Shown piece after piece: positions 33,305-44,603 of a stretch of 64,000 nucleotides of DNA. The notes beneath the pieces are model-generated. The model was not told the DNA's origin. It worked only from the letters and a program-made list of their open reading frames with translations, and did not search any database. The stretch is from Triglochin maritima (lineage: Eukaryota; Streptophyta; Magnoliopsida; Alismatales; Juncaginaceae), in assembly GCA_963682175.1 (NCBI GenBank), contig OY821787.1, positions 24,282,501 through 24,346,500 on the forward strand. The letters are read 5' to 3'. The stretch's first letter is position 1; each line of letters begins with the position of its first letter. Made by a program: the position numbers and the translations under genes.

Positions 33305-34962
33305 CCCACTCTTGAGGTTCCCATTTGATGTCTTTTGACAAATGAAGATGGGAACTTATGTTTGTACATAGTTATAAAAAAGAAAAAAAAGAAAAAAAAA
33401 GAAAAAAAAAGAAAAAAAAAGAAAGGAAAAACAGAAAAAAGTACAATAAAAGACTCCTTCAGTGAGCATCGATTGTTGTGAGCCCCAACCCTTGTGTATT
33501 TGGGCTCCAATTCTTTGACGTATTTGTATCCCTTCCTTAGCATCTCACAGGTTTTGAGGGAATTCGGGTTTGTGTCCATCAACATGACCTTGAACTCCCC
33601 TGTGTACTTCATGTTGGTGAGATCTTTCCTTTTTCATGCATAAATCCATGTAGTTTCATGCTCACATTCATTGAGGACAATGCATGAAGTAGGTGTGGGG
33701 GGTGTTTTACGTGTGTACATAGTCGAGTCTTTTTCCTTTGATTTTGTTTTCTTTTGTTTGCATTGTTAGGGTCATGATAGTGTGCTGCATTTAATATCGA
33801 TATATCTGCTTGCCATGATACTTGGGTGACTTGTCTTCTTTTGCTTGCATAGTGCTTCAAAATTTTCACATTTCTTTCAAAATCTTCTTGTGTTTTCGAA
33901 AGAAAATGTTTTGTGGGTTTTGCGTGTGTTTAGCATGTGCAAAACCGTTGAGAGGCAAAGTAAAAAGAAAGCTCCCAAAATTGTCTTGAACTTGATGCAT
34001 TAGGATATCTAGTACGTGGCTTTAGGATTTATCGAGTCGTTAGGATGCACCCCAGTTTTCCCTTGGGGGTGAGTAATCATAGGGTTTCAGTGCTCAAACA
34101 TTTAATGAAGTCCACCCTGAACCTAGTGAGTCAATAATTCGTGTCTGTTAACTTAAGGAAGTTTGTTGTAGTCAAGGACCCTCTAAATCCTGTTGTGAGA
34201 CATTAGTGTAGGGGTTTTGGTTCATGTGTAGATAAGAAATAAGTGAGTAGGTGTTCTCTCTTCTCGCACGGCTCCTATCACTCGGGAAAGTAGGCCGGAG
34301 GGGACTTTGTGCCTGGTGCTTTCGAGTCGTCTGACTTGTGATGCGCCGACTGAACTCCCGTTACACGGGTGGTAGGGATTGCCCTATGTGGAGATGTGGG
34401 GAAAGGTGTACGTGATAGTGTAAGTCCTCATGGGCAATGATGCACGGAACCTGACCCTGGGAGAATGAAGCTCCAACTAATAAAAAGTAAAAGAAAAAAA
34501 ATGTGAAAAGAAACAAAAAGAAAAAAAAATATGATAATGCAAATAAGAACCTTAATGGACTTTACACTTTGTAGCACTTGAGGATGTTGAGGTTGTCCAT
34601 GTCTTTCACATAATTCCTTATTTAAATTGTACGAATGGTTCATTAGGGTAGAGGTGTGGACTGATCACCTATATAGAGTCGGCCCGTAGCATTACCGCGT
34701 CCATTGATCGACAAAATATTTCCAACGAGTCGAGGTCTAGATTGAATAATGCATCTTGTTCGGATTTTGTGGGTATATCCGCTGAAAACCCTCAGGAGAC
34801 AACACTCCTCCTCCTTGGCAACAAAGAGGTTTAACGGCTTGTTGCACGTGCTAAGTGCAACCGTGATTCCTACGAAAGTGAGTTAGGATTTCTTGTTTCT
34901 CGTTTGTTTTTCTCTTTCTTTGTTTTGCTCGAGACAAGCAAAAACTTAGGTGTGGGGGTATT
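33305..34962 (+). other. Element B 3' noncoding region
   Basis: About 1.66 kb without a gene. It holds an A-rich tract with regularly spaced G (33378-33425), the Athila motif CATTGAGGACAATGCATGAA with GTGTGGGGGGTG (33669-33703), and the long stretch conserved with 18800-19934. It also has a stem TTGCAC-GTGCTAA-GTGCAA (34842-34860). The polypurine tract AGGTGTGGGGGTATT (34948-34962) ends it. Antisense frames at 33205-33869 arise from the A-rich tract. Confidence 0.75.
34948..34962 (+). other. Polypurine tract of element B
   Basis: AGGTGTGGGGGTATT lies immediately before the 3' LTR, where plus-strand priming starts. The same sequence precedes the family A 3' LTRs (42925-42939, 45232-45246). 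Confidence 0.8.
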
Positions 34963-36487
34963 TGATTGACATCATTTCATGATCATATTTGTATCTTATA
35001 TCCATTATCTTACACCTAAGCAATGCTACGTGACGAGTTTTATGTTTAGTTTTCAGGAATAAAGAGGTTTGAAGAGAAGAGCCATGAAAGGACCCAAAAG
35101 CTGGGAAAAAGGACTGAATGGTGAGATCTAGGGACCAAGATGCAAGGGAGAAGGACCTGAATGTAAGACAGAAGGACCTAAGAGCAAAACAGAATACTCC
35201 ACACTATCATGGGGAGTATTTTACCAATTCTATTCGGGTCGGAGCTCCAACAAGTCGAGTAACCGCATCAAAGACCAACAATACCAGAAAGCAAAGCCCA
35301 CAACAAATTCCAACACGATCCGACAATTTTGGACCGCTAATTGGCGGTCCATATTGCTCAGGATCCGTCGAAATTTCTCCTGGACTTGTATTAATGTTCG
35401 TTTAGACTATTTTTGGTATTGGTTTAGTCCCACATCGGGGGATTGTCCCCGATTAGCTTTTTCCATGCTTATAAATAGAACTCTTCACCTTCCATTGTAA
35501 TTACCCATTGTTTGGTGGCATTCTCTCTACTAAGGAGTGAGCCTTGAAGCAATAACTCAAGGTGGAGAAGGATGCTACCTTTAATGTGAGTCATTGTTAA
35601 TAAAAGTTTATTTGTTTCTTTTAATCTTGTTTTGTTATGTTGTTTGTTTTGTGTGGGTTGCTTTACTTTGTTTAATTTCTTGTTTAGTAATTTTAGTATC
35701 TTAGTTAAATGTTTTCTTTACTTAGTCTAATTAGTAGTGTAATGAGTAGTGAGTAGTTCCATCCCCATTTGGGGGGTGGAGAAATATGTGATATAATTAT
35801 GTAGTGTATTAAGTGTGTGTTTTTTTTATCCATTGAGCTTTATATGATTTCCATAACCATCTAATGGGTCTCCACTCTTATCTTTGATATGCTAATGCTC
35901 TTGAATGAAGCTTAGCTTATGCTTTGATTAGTGGACCTATTTTATGGGGAATGATAAGGTTAGGATATGGATGAAGTAATATTGGAAACACAATTTGTAA
36001 TGTATGTGCTCTTGTTGCCTTTACCTTAGCTCATGTCTTGTATGTCTTAATGATGTAGTCATCTTAATTCATGTAGAGGCATAGTAGGGTCTAGTCTTTA
36101 TACTTGAGTTCATGTAGCTTCATTCCAATCATTGTCTTGTATGTTTTAATGATGTAGTCTTATCTTAATTCATGTAGAGGCAAAGTTGGATGTAGTTTTA
36201 TGATTTCATGCACTACATGTTGTGAGGAGCTTAATGAACACACACACACACACACTCTTTATGTTCACATTATTTCTCTACCCCCTATGGGGCTTAGTTT
36301 ATTGCTTATTTTCATTTCCTTTTTGCATCTTAGTGTAGTTTAGTGTAACCAACCCTTCTCTTCCCTTTCTTTACCTCTCGCGTTCGCACAAACCAAGTGT
36401 CGACACACCTCCCAGTGGACGACCTGTATTTGCCACCGCTTCAACGCGGCCGTGCACTTGCGGTTAAATATAAAACAAGATCAATCA
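34963..36487 (+). repeat. Element B 3' LTR
   Basis: 1,525 bp, TGATTGACATC..GATCAATCA, a near-identical partner of 29136-30661. Differences seen by eye include CATGATC/CATGCTC near the start, a small cluster at about 35390-35405 and ACAAGATC/ACGAGATC at the end. Confidence 0.93.
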
Positions 36488-37152
36488 ACAATGTTGCACG
36501 ACTTTATGGAGCGAGATGACCTGTGGACTTCGGTCCGGATGAGTCGTTTAGCCGGCCTACAGGCGACGGTTGCCTTCGACTGGCCTTGATGGCAATGTTG
36601 TACCGTACAATGTTGTTTCGGATGAGATGACCCAACCGATGTTGTTTCGGCGGGTGTATACTGACCGACGATGTATTCCGGCAGGTAGATTGGCTGTGGC
36701 ACAGCCAGGTGAGATGGACCTACCTGTACGATGACTCCATCAGTGTGGTGTTGACCACGAGTACATATCTGTTACTACTGACGCTGAAGTACGGACGCCC
36801 CTCACCGAACACCACGATTTTAGTGTAGCCGCATGTGGGGTGCGTTGCATCCTCTCCGTATGACCATATGTGCTTACGGTAGGTCTCGGTGGGAGACCCG
36901 ATGATGGATTGTGTATAGATGTCCTTATTAACCCTTGGAGGGAGATGCTTATTGTTTGCATTTTGTCATGTCATGTTGTACTAGTATGATAGGTTAATTT
37001 CAGTGTACTCTAGCATGCATATATGTGAGCTTGTTATATGGGATTTCCTTATGGAAGCTCATGCATTGTTGTTATACTTTCATTTCAGGACTGCAGTAGG
37101 TTCTGGTCGGTGGCGACCGAGGACGACGGAACTCTGGGATCAGATCCTCATT
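36488..37152 (+). repeat. T1 3' LTR, second part
   Basis: Resumes the LTR interrupted at 29135, beginning with the second ACAAT. It contains CATCGGACGG-type blocks related in reverse to 7330-7440 of T2. A splice-acceptor-like TTTCATTTCAG lies near 37080-37090, followed by GGTGGCGACCGAGGACGACGG. The last 157 bp (36996-37152) recur at 49107-49263 on the far side of element E. Minus-strand open frames are chance. Confidence 0.8.
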
Positions 37153-38097
37153 GTCGAAGTTTAATTGTACATATTTATTTTCGAATTTTTTATGCACAAT
37201 AAGGATCAATTACAATTTTTCTATGATTTGTTTCATGCATGCATCGGTTTGTTTCAATAACTAGTTTTAAAACTTTATTAAAACAAACATGGGCTCCGAA
37301 TTTCATACCTAGAAGTTCTCTAAAACTTCTTGATGATCCAGAGACGTTGAGGATGCTTGTCGCTGCGCCGGATGCCTCCGAGTATTCACCAAACTCTAAA
37401 CAAGATTGGAGAGAGAAGAGCTAGCCTCTCAATCTCCAATAGGGTTTAGAATCCAATTACTAACCCCTTTTTAGTTCCCTTGAGAAGAAAATCTCTGAAA
37501 CTAAAACTAAACTCAAGAATTAAGGTGAAATTCGTGGAGAATTATGGAGATAGAAGTTTGCACAAGAAGATAATGAATTAATTAATGAGGTAATGAGATA
37601 AACTTGTATTTATAAGTTCTCTCCAAATTACCTATTCATGTGCAACCTCTTGCCCATGATTTCATTTAAACTTCCATCTAACCATCCATTATTTTCTAAC
37701 AAATAATCTTAGCCACGAATTAAATCAATTATGGACCAATTCCATGCATGATCTAATTAATTCTTAAATTAATTCCGCAGAAATCCGTCTGGACCGGTCG
37801 ACCGTTTGAAGGTTCGGTCGACCGTTCGAACTAAGTTTTGGTCGACCGTTTGACATTCGGTCGATCGTTCAAAACAATAAAATATTTCATCGCAATGTTC
37901 GGTCGACCGACCGATAGATTCGGTCGACCGGTCCGAACAGATGAAAATTCTCTATTATCAGTCGAGACGTGTCCGGTCGACCGTGCACTGATCGGTCGAC
38001 CGTTTGCTGTTAACCGGTCGACCGTTTTTGCACAGTACTGCAGACTTGTCAAATTTCGGTTTAACCCCTACAAAATTTGACATTTCGGGATTAGTAG
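37153..38097 (-). repeat. Element E LTR fragment, left
   Basis: Matches 46995-48006 with a few percent divergence. The terminal nine bases GATTTCTAG are missing at the outer edge (TGTCGAAG-TTTAATTG), and the fragment is cut at 38097. CGGTCGACCG palindromes lie at 37796-38032 in pairs 19-21 bp apart. Open frames at 37831-38080 are read through this array and are not genes. Confidence 0.8.
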
Positions 38098-38801
38098 GGC
38101 GATTCCGCAAAACCTCATGTACAAATTACGACGATTCCACCGCACAAAAGTTGATCTGTGCGCTCATTACCAATGCTGTATTGGCGCGTGTACTTTCCTT
38201 TTATATATTGGGATCCCTTGTGTCGGCTATAAATAGCCTCGAAACGATGTTGTAAATGGTCCTTAGTTTTTGTTCCATATTTTAGTAATAAAATTATGTT
38301 ATTTTATTTCTTGTTTTTTTAGTTTTCTTTTGTAGTTTCTCTAGGACCCCTTCTCCTTCCCTAAATCCATGAGTTTCTAACTCTCTCCAAAGGGTGGGGG
38401 TGATGGATTTAGGGTGATGAGAAGAAGAATAAAGTTATTATTTTAATTTGGTGTTAGTATATTTTGATTACTTGAGTTTATGTTGAGTCATTTATCATGT
38501 AATGCTTTATAAGTAATGTGATTTATTATAAGTTTCAGAATTCTCTAATCTAAACCCGATATCTAATCCCCTACCCGCTGGACTCTCATCCATCTTTACT
38601 TTATTTTTAATTTGTTTTGTCATTCTTCCTTTAGAAATTAATAAAAAAAACAAAAAATCTCAAACCAACCTTATTTTTCTCTCTATCTTCCTTAATCGAA
38701 AATCACACAAATAACAATATCTCTCCCTCCTTGTGTTCGACCCGTACTTGCCACGTCTTCATTGACGCCGTGCACTTGCGGTATAAATTTAATTCTCATC
38801 A
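38098..38801 (+). repeat. A1 5' LTR, truncated
   Basis: The last 704 bp of a family A LTR, starting mid-LTR at GGCGATTCCGC and ending TCTCATCA. The TATA box in GGCTATAAATAGCC lies near 38226-38239. The terminal stem is ACGTC-TTCATT-GACGC with one mismatch. Confidence 0.88.
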
Positions 38802-38807
38802 AGTTTT

Positions 38808-38825
38808 TGGCGCCGTTGCCGGGGA
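38808..38825 (+). other. Primer binding site, tRNA-Asp type
   Basis: TGGCGCCGTTGCCGGGGA is an exact 18-base complement of the plant tRNA-Asp 3' end, six bases after the LTR. Confidence 0.92.
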
Positions 38826-40092
38826 GGCGACGTAGATTTTTTTTTTGTGATTTCGATTCTATCCTGTTTATCGTATTCGCGATCTAACTATTTGGGTTTG
38901 CGTTTCAGGAGACAATAGAGTGCGCGGCGAAATCCGGACACATTCGGAGCTATAATGGCGGCGAAATCGCCGCTTCTCAAGTACAACCTGCGGCGGATCT
39001 GCCGCACATTTGAAGCATCCGGGCTTCATTTTTTTCTGAGGTCGTCTCCATCTCTGGATGGGCGCGTAGAGCATCTGGGAATTTTCGAGAGCGGGCGGCG
39101 AACCCGTCTGAGCATTGCAGTGGTAACTTTTCTTGCCCTTCTTGTAAAATCTTAATTTTCGAAAAGTTCCTTTTCGTAGAACTGCACGTGTTAGGGCAAA
39201 ATTCCATAATTGGCAATAATTCAACTCTGACCTAAAAATTGGCAAAATTAGAAGGACTTAGTGCGTGCATCATATAGTGTTTTGTTTGCATTATTCTTGC
39301 TAAATTCTTGCAAATTAATTCTTGTTGAAGAGTGCTGGAGTTAAGGTACGTGCGCGGTTTTTTTATCGATTGCATTTAAGCATATAATCTAGTTTGCATA
39401 CGACCTTGCAATTGCCCCCCACTAAAAAGACCAATGTTTGACTATCTTTGCTAGATTTAAGTTAAACTATCTTAGGGCAACTCCGTAGGAAAAGATACGG
39501 TGGGGATTTCATCACCCTTCCGTGGCCCACAAATCACAATCCTAAAGTGTCACCCAAGCCTTAAAATTAAAATCTATTAGATATTGACCCCTAAGGACTC
39601 GGACTCAATTAAGGAGAAGATTGGTTTGACTTGCTATGACTTGAAGCTGATCGAATTTGATTTGGTGTCTAGAAAGTGTTTTGGTGTTGACGTAAGTCTT
39701 CCAATCGAATTTGTTGTCTAATTAGCACCGACTCTATCGGAAGCGCCCCCACTAGCTATACACTGCCTGGCCAAGTTGGTTTGATTAGTGAGGGAGGTGA
39801 ATCAAGCAAGCTAATTCGTCTCAACCAGTTAGGAGTCGTCTAGAATTAGGCTCCCTTAGGTCTAGGATTGTTTGAACCGTGCTTGCTTAGGAAACTTCTG
39901 ACCAACCCACTCATTTATCTTTTAGAGTTAAGTTTCCCTTCTCCTCTGAGTCATCTTCTTCTCACCTTCATCTATGTTATAGTCTCCTCCCTTTTACACT
40001 CTCTGGTAGCATTTTTAGGGTCGAGTCGAGCACTTTTTACGAGTTTAGCCTCGTGGTGGTGAGAGTGGTTGACTCGAGAGTGTTTGGTTGAG
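38826..40092 (+). other. A1 leader
   Basis: An untranslated leader with GC-rich hairpins GCGGCGA-AA-TCGCCGC and TGCGGC-GGATCT-GCCGCA near 38957-39005, about 33 bp apart. From about 39930 it becomes almost identical to the element B leader. The open frames at 38868-39245 and 38955-39155 show no domain. Confidence 0.65.
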
Positions 40093-41583
40093 ATGGATGG
40101 TTACATGGGCGACCATCCATATCATTATTGGGACCAGGACAATTCGTCCTGGTATTCTAGACCCATACAACCTGGGGTGGCTCAGACTAACACCCCATAT
40201 GGTTGGGACAATCCTAATTGTGTGACTGAGCAATCTTCATATTGGGGTAACATGAGAGAGGCACCGACTACTAGACCACAATCTAGTTATGTCGGATCAT
40301 ATGCTGCTCAACAAACTGAGACATTACAACAAACTTTGGCCTCCTTTATGCGTATGGCAGACAACATGAGTGCACTGGTGGCTCCAGTAGCCGTACCGTG
40401 CGACTGTTGTGGGTTGAGTGGTCATGTTATCCGGGAATGCCCTTATGTTCCCCCAGAGCCTGAGTATAAGTATACATTTTCCCAAAATGCTCAATATGAC
40501 CATTACGCATCCGCGTACATCCCGAGAGTGATGGATTCGTGGGGAGACAATTCATATCCAAATTCTTATACTTCATTTTCACCCTAGTATCCTCCTCCCG
40601 AATACCCAGAATTCTACCAACACCCCACTTCAAATCATTAGACTTATTCTCAGCCCACCAACACCCAACCTCAAAACTTCCCAAGCTCTAACTTGAACCT
40701 CATAGTTGACCGCATACCTGATTCCTTGGAACAAACTTTCCTGACGTTCATGAAAACCGCTCAACAGTCCACACAAAATATGGTACTGCAATTGAGTCAA
40801 ATGTCGCAACAATTACGTAAACGTGAGGAGAGTAACTTTTCTTGTCAACATGAGGATTCACCTTTTGATATCGAACCACCACCACATCCACAAATTCAAA
40901 GCACAATCTTTCAAAGTCAAACTCCTAGTCAGTCTGAGGGACTTGGGGTTTCAATTCACGATCACTTAGTGGAGGATTCGATTCAAATTGAGAAAAACAT
41001 GGACCAAATTCATTATGAGTCGGCACAGGATTGTGCCTTATCTTCTTGTCCCGTGGCCCTTGAGCCACATGATCTTCATGTTGTGCCTATTAAGGACTCA
41101 CCTTTGGTGGAGCAAGATCTCCCTAGTACCTTCAATTTCAAACAACCTGATGAGAGTCTGCCTCTCACCATTGTTCCTGATCGTCTTGGAAATGATGGAA
41201 CATCAAACAACTACATAGCTCATGAGGGTATTAGGAGTTCCTTGGAGGATACCTTTGGTACGAGACCCACTTTTTGTTCGCCTGGTGAGTCGGACTTGCC
41301 TAATCAGGTTCTTGACCTCGCTCCGACGCACCAGCCAGTTGGTTGGAGAGTTTGGATTGACGATCATAACTTCAACGCCACAACGGGAGAAACTCTTCTT
41401 CCGTTGCCCCTTATTTCCCAAACTCTCGAGAGGTTCAAGCTCTTTCAGTTTGATCCTTTGAATGAGATGCCTTTGCGTCCAATTCATGAACCTCTCATTT
41501 CATTAGGTGCTCTTTGTGAAGGGGGCCCACGCATGCGTATTCTGGCCTCGCGTGGTGTCATGTTTCCTTTCCAAGTGCATTGA
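40093..41583 (+). pseudogene. Zinc-knuckle/GWR ORF, two stops
   Basis: Homologue of 31793-33304 in one frame throughout. It starts MDGYMGDHPYHYWD, with a zinc knuckle CDCCGLSGHVIREC near residue 103 and a C-terminal block PVGWRVWIDDHNF ending MFPFQVH. Premature TAG codons at 40585 and about 40638 split it, and a short stretch in the middle is deleted relative to B (296 open codons follow from 40693). The ends are much better preserved than expected from LTR divergence, consistent with recent exchange with a B-type element. Confidence 0.85.
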
Positions 41584-42939
41584 GCCACTTTTGAGGTTCC
41601 TATTTGATGTCCTTTGACAAATGAAGATGGGAACTTATGTTTGTACATAATTATATTAAAAAAAAAATACAATAAAAGACTCCTTCGGTGAGCAACGTTT
41701 ATGTGGCTCCAAGAGTATTTGGGCCCCATTTTTTCCCCGTATTTGAATCCCTTCTATAGCATCTCACAGGTTTTGAGGGAATTCGGGTTTTTGTCCATCA
41801 ACAAAGCCATGAACTTTCCTTTGTACTTCACGTTGGTGAGATCCTTCCTTTTTCATGCATAAATCTATGTAGTATCTTGCTCACATTCATTGAGGACAAT
41901 GCATGATTTAGGTGTAGGGGTGTTTATCTATTTATATATACATATATTTTTAAAAAAATAATTAAATTAAAATAAAATAAAAAAATAAAAATAAAAAATT
42001 TAATGTTCCATGACATAGCTTAAGAATGAACCACCAAAACCCGAGTAAAAATTGCATTGAATTTTTGTTCCTTATTATATAGTTCTGCTTGTAGAAACTA
42101 TGACATAAATATAAGTTCCAAAGAAATAACTCATTACCCTTTAAGACATGTATGCACTTAAATTGGATGAATCAAATCTCTGAAGTGGTTGATAAAAAGC
42201 AGAGGTTGAGGAAAATATACCGGGAAGTGTGGAATTCTAATACCAATTAAGCCTTGAGGAAAATAAAAGTAAAAATAAAATGAGGAAAACACATTTTGCA
42301 AAATGATTACAAAAGCCCAAGCCTTCGAGTCACTGGTCCGTAGGGGTATCTTAAAACCCGGTAACTTGAGTCTGCCAGCTCGGGATTATTGACCAAACTC
42401 GCTACACGAATGCAAAAAGGGTAAAAGTGTCAAAAAAGCAAATGTGTTGAATCACGGAAATATATATATATATATATACACTTTAAGATACTCAAGGGTC
42501 AAAGCTAAAAGAATGATCCATGTCATGGTTGATCCGAATGATACTTCACCACCAGAGGAGGCGTGCAAAAATAATTTAAGTGATAACATGTGTAGAAGGG
42601 TTAGTGGTGTGAATGTTGGAGGAACAAAGACCAAGTCAGAATTTTTATGAGTTAGATTTATATAATGAGCATGCAAGAATTCTAAGTGAGATGTATAAGG
42701 TTGAGGTGGGGATATTGAAAGTTATTAATGAAATGTTGAATTAAGACTTTGTGGGTGTGTCAACTGAAAACCCTTACGAGTCAAAACTCATCCTCTAAGG
42801 AAACTTAGGGGTTAAAAGACTTGTTGCACATGCTAAGTGCAACCGTTATTCCTACGAAAGTGAGTTAGGATTTCCCTATTTTCATTTTTCATATATTCTG
42901 TTTTGCCAGGGACTAGCAAAATCTAGGTGTGGGGGTATT
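41584..42939 (+). other. A1 3' noncoding region
   Basis: B-like up to the motif CATTGAGGACAATGCATGA near 41890. It then becomes A-specific: an AT-rich tract, a (TA)n run near 42463-42478, and a stretch repeated at 44604-45246. The stem TTGCAC-ATGCTAA-GTGCAA (42824-42842) and polypurine tract at 42925-42939 are shared with B. No gene is seen. Confidence 0.7.
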
Positions 42940-44104
42940 TGATGCATTGCATACATTGCATCATATGTCGTTCATTTAGATTAATTTTATATCAATATAT
43001 GCTACTAAGGTATGTGTTTAGTCTTATTTACAGAATACAGGGACCTGAATGCAAATTACCCTTATCCCAAGCATAAACGCCTGCAAGAGACTCATTTCTT
43101 TCATAAAAACCAAGTTCAAGATTATCGGGTTTCAAATTGAAGTACATCCAAGCACAAAAGCATTCAAAGACCTAATTACAAAAATGCTAGAGACTTAATT
43201 GCAAAAAGCCGAGGACCCAACTGCAAATTTTGAGTACCAAAATATTATTTTGGAGAAGTCTAAAGAAAAATCAATTTGGATCTCCAAATATATGAAGAAA
43301 TTAATTCGGAGCTCAAAAGAAAAGAAAAAAATCAATCCAGACGCGAAAGGACAGTTAAAACATACCATAAACACACAGGAAAAATCTGGATCAATCTGAA
43401 TAAAAAAGGTGGCGATTCCGCCGCACCCCATGTACAAAATGCGGTGGATTAGCCGCACAAAAGTTGATCCGTGCGCTCAAATTTTTACCAATGCTGTATT
43501 GACGCATCTACTTTTCTTTTATGTATTGGGATCCCCGGTTCAGGCTATAAATAAGGCCGAATCATGTATTGAAAAAAGAAGAACTTGTTTTATTCCATGC
43601 TTTAGTAATAAAATTCTGTTGGTTTATTTTGTGTTTTTAGTTTTCTTTTGTAGTTTCTCTAGGACCCATTCTCCTTCCTTCCATCGATGAGTTTCTAACT
43701 CTCTCCAAAGGGTGCGGGTGACGAGAAGAAGAATTATGTTATTATTTTAATTTCGTGTTAGTATATTTTGATTACTTGAGTTTATGTTGAATCATTTATC
43801 ATGTAATGCTTTATAACTAATGTGATTTATTATAAGTTTCAGATTTCTCTAAACAAAACCCGATATCTAAACCCCCACCCGCTGGACTCTCATCCATATT
43901 TGTTTTCTTTTTAGTTTTTTTTGTTGTTGTTCTTGTTTTAGAAAATTAAAAACCAAAAATCTCAAACCAAACTTATTTCTCTCTCTTTCTTCCTTAATCA
44001 AAAATCACAAAAATAACAAAATTCTCTCCCTCCTTGTGTTCGACCCGTACTTGTCGCGTCTTCATCGACGCCGTGCACTTGCGGTATAAATAAAATTCTC
44101 ATCA
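42940..44104 (+). repeat. A1 3' LTR
   Basis: 1,165 bp, TGATGCATTGC..TCTCATCA. It has a GC-rich palindrome pair at about 43409 and 43440 (31 bp). The terminal stem GCGTC (44056-44060) and GACGC (44067-44071) is a compensated variant of the ACGTC/GACGT stem. A small deletion near 43715 removes part of the CGGATTTAGGGTGA block. Confidence 0.9.
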
Positions 44105-44603
44105 TGCACCCTAGACAAGACCGTGCATCCGGCCTACAATGTAACACCCTACTCCAACCACGCGCCCGAGCCCGTGAGCAACGCTCCCAAACGACCACCT
44201 GTTACAATGCTGGTGAGCTGACTAGTTCCGCATCCGGCTTCGGAAGCTGACCACACGACCGAGCCCGTGAGCAACGCTCCCAAACGGTCACTCGCCACAA
44301 CGTGGGTGGGCCTTTCCGAACCGCAACAACACGGGGGAAAAACAACTCCGGGAATCCAACCACAACGCCCGAGCCCGTGAGCAACGCTCCCTAATGGTAA
44401 CTCGCAACAACGCTGGTAAACCATCCCGGACCGCCCCAACAAGGGAACACCTTATATCTAGTCATACGTGCCTCACACGTCATCTCCACTACTCGACCAC
44501 ACCCCCGAGTCCGTGAGCAACGCTCCAACGACCACTCGTAACAACGTGGGTGAACCATCGGTTCCACGAACCTCTGACATTCTCACCAAGCAAGGGGTAA
44601 AGT
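44105..44603 (-). repeat. GC-rich LTR-like fragment with repeats
   Basis: Unlike its neighbours. TGTAACACCC at about 44139 resembles the reversed end of a Tekay LTR (compare TGTAACATCC at 6668). A block containing CCCGAGCCCGTGAGCAACGC occurs four times, near 44163, 44253, 44368 and 44507, with irregular 90-140 bp spacing. Open frames on the minus strand (44149-44442) are read through these repeats and have no domain. Confidence 0.55.

Larger units (their letters stand above)
29136..36487 (+). mobile_element. Element B: complete non-autonomous Athila-like
   Basis: A complete 7,352-bp element with LTRs 29136-30661 and 34963-36487, tRNA-Asp-type primer site and polypurine tract. The perfect 5-bp target duplication is ACAAT (29131-29135 and 36488-36492). 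It has one long ORF (31793-33304) and no protease, RT, RNase H or integrase in any frame. The two LTRs differ at only about ten positions by eye, so insertion was recent. It must have used enzymes from another element; Athila-type proteins are the likely source because the LTR ends, primer site and 3' region match that group. Confidence 0.92.
38098..44104 (+). mobile_element. Family A element A1
   Basis: A plus-strand element with a 5'-truncated 5' LTR (38098-38801), primer site, leader, broken zinc-knuckle/GWR ORF and full 3' LTR (42940-44104). No pol genes are present. The ORF and about 150 bp on its 5' side and 350 bp on its 3' side closely resemble element B, while the LTRs and the rest of the 3' region differ. 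The left edge joins element E at GATTAGTAG/GGCGATTCC without a target duplication. Confidence 0.8.

Noticed and set aside
33378..33425. Poly(A)-like tract as the tail of a LINE or retroposed gene
   Set aside because: It is inside the element B 3' region, has regular G interruptions and no retroposon body or target duplication next to it.
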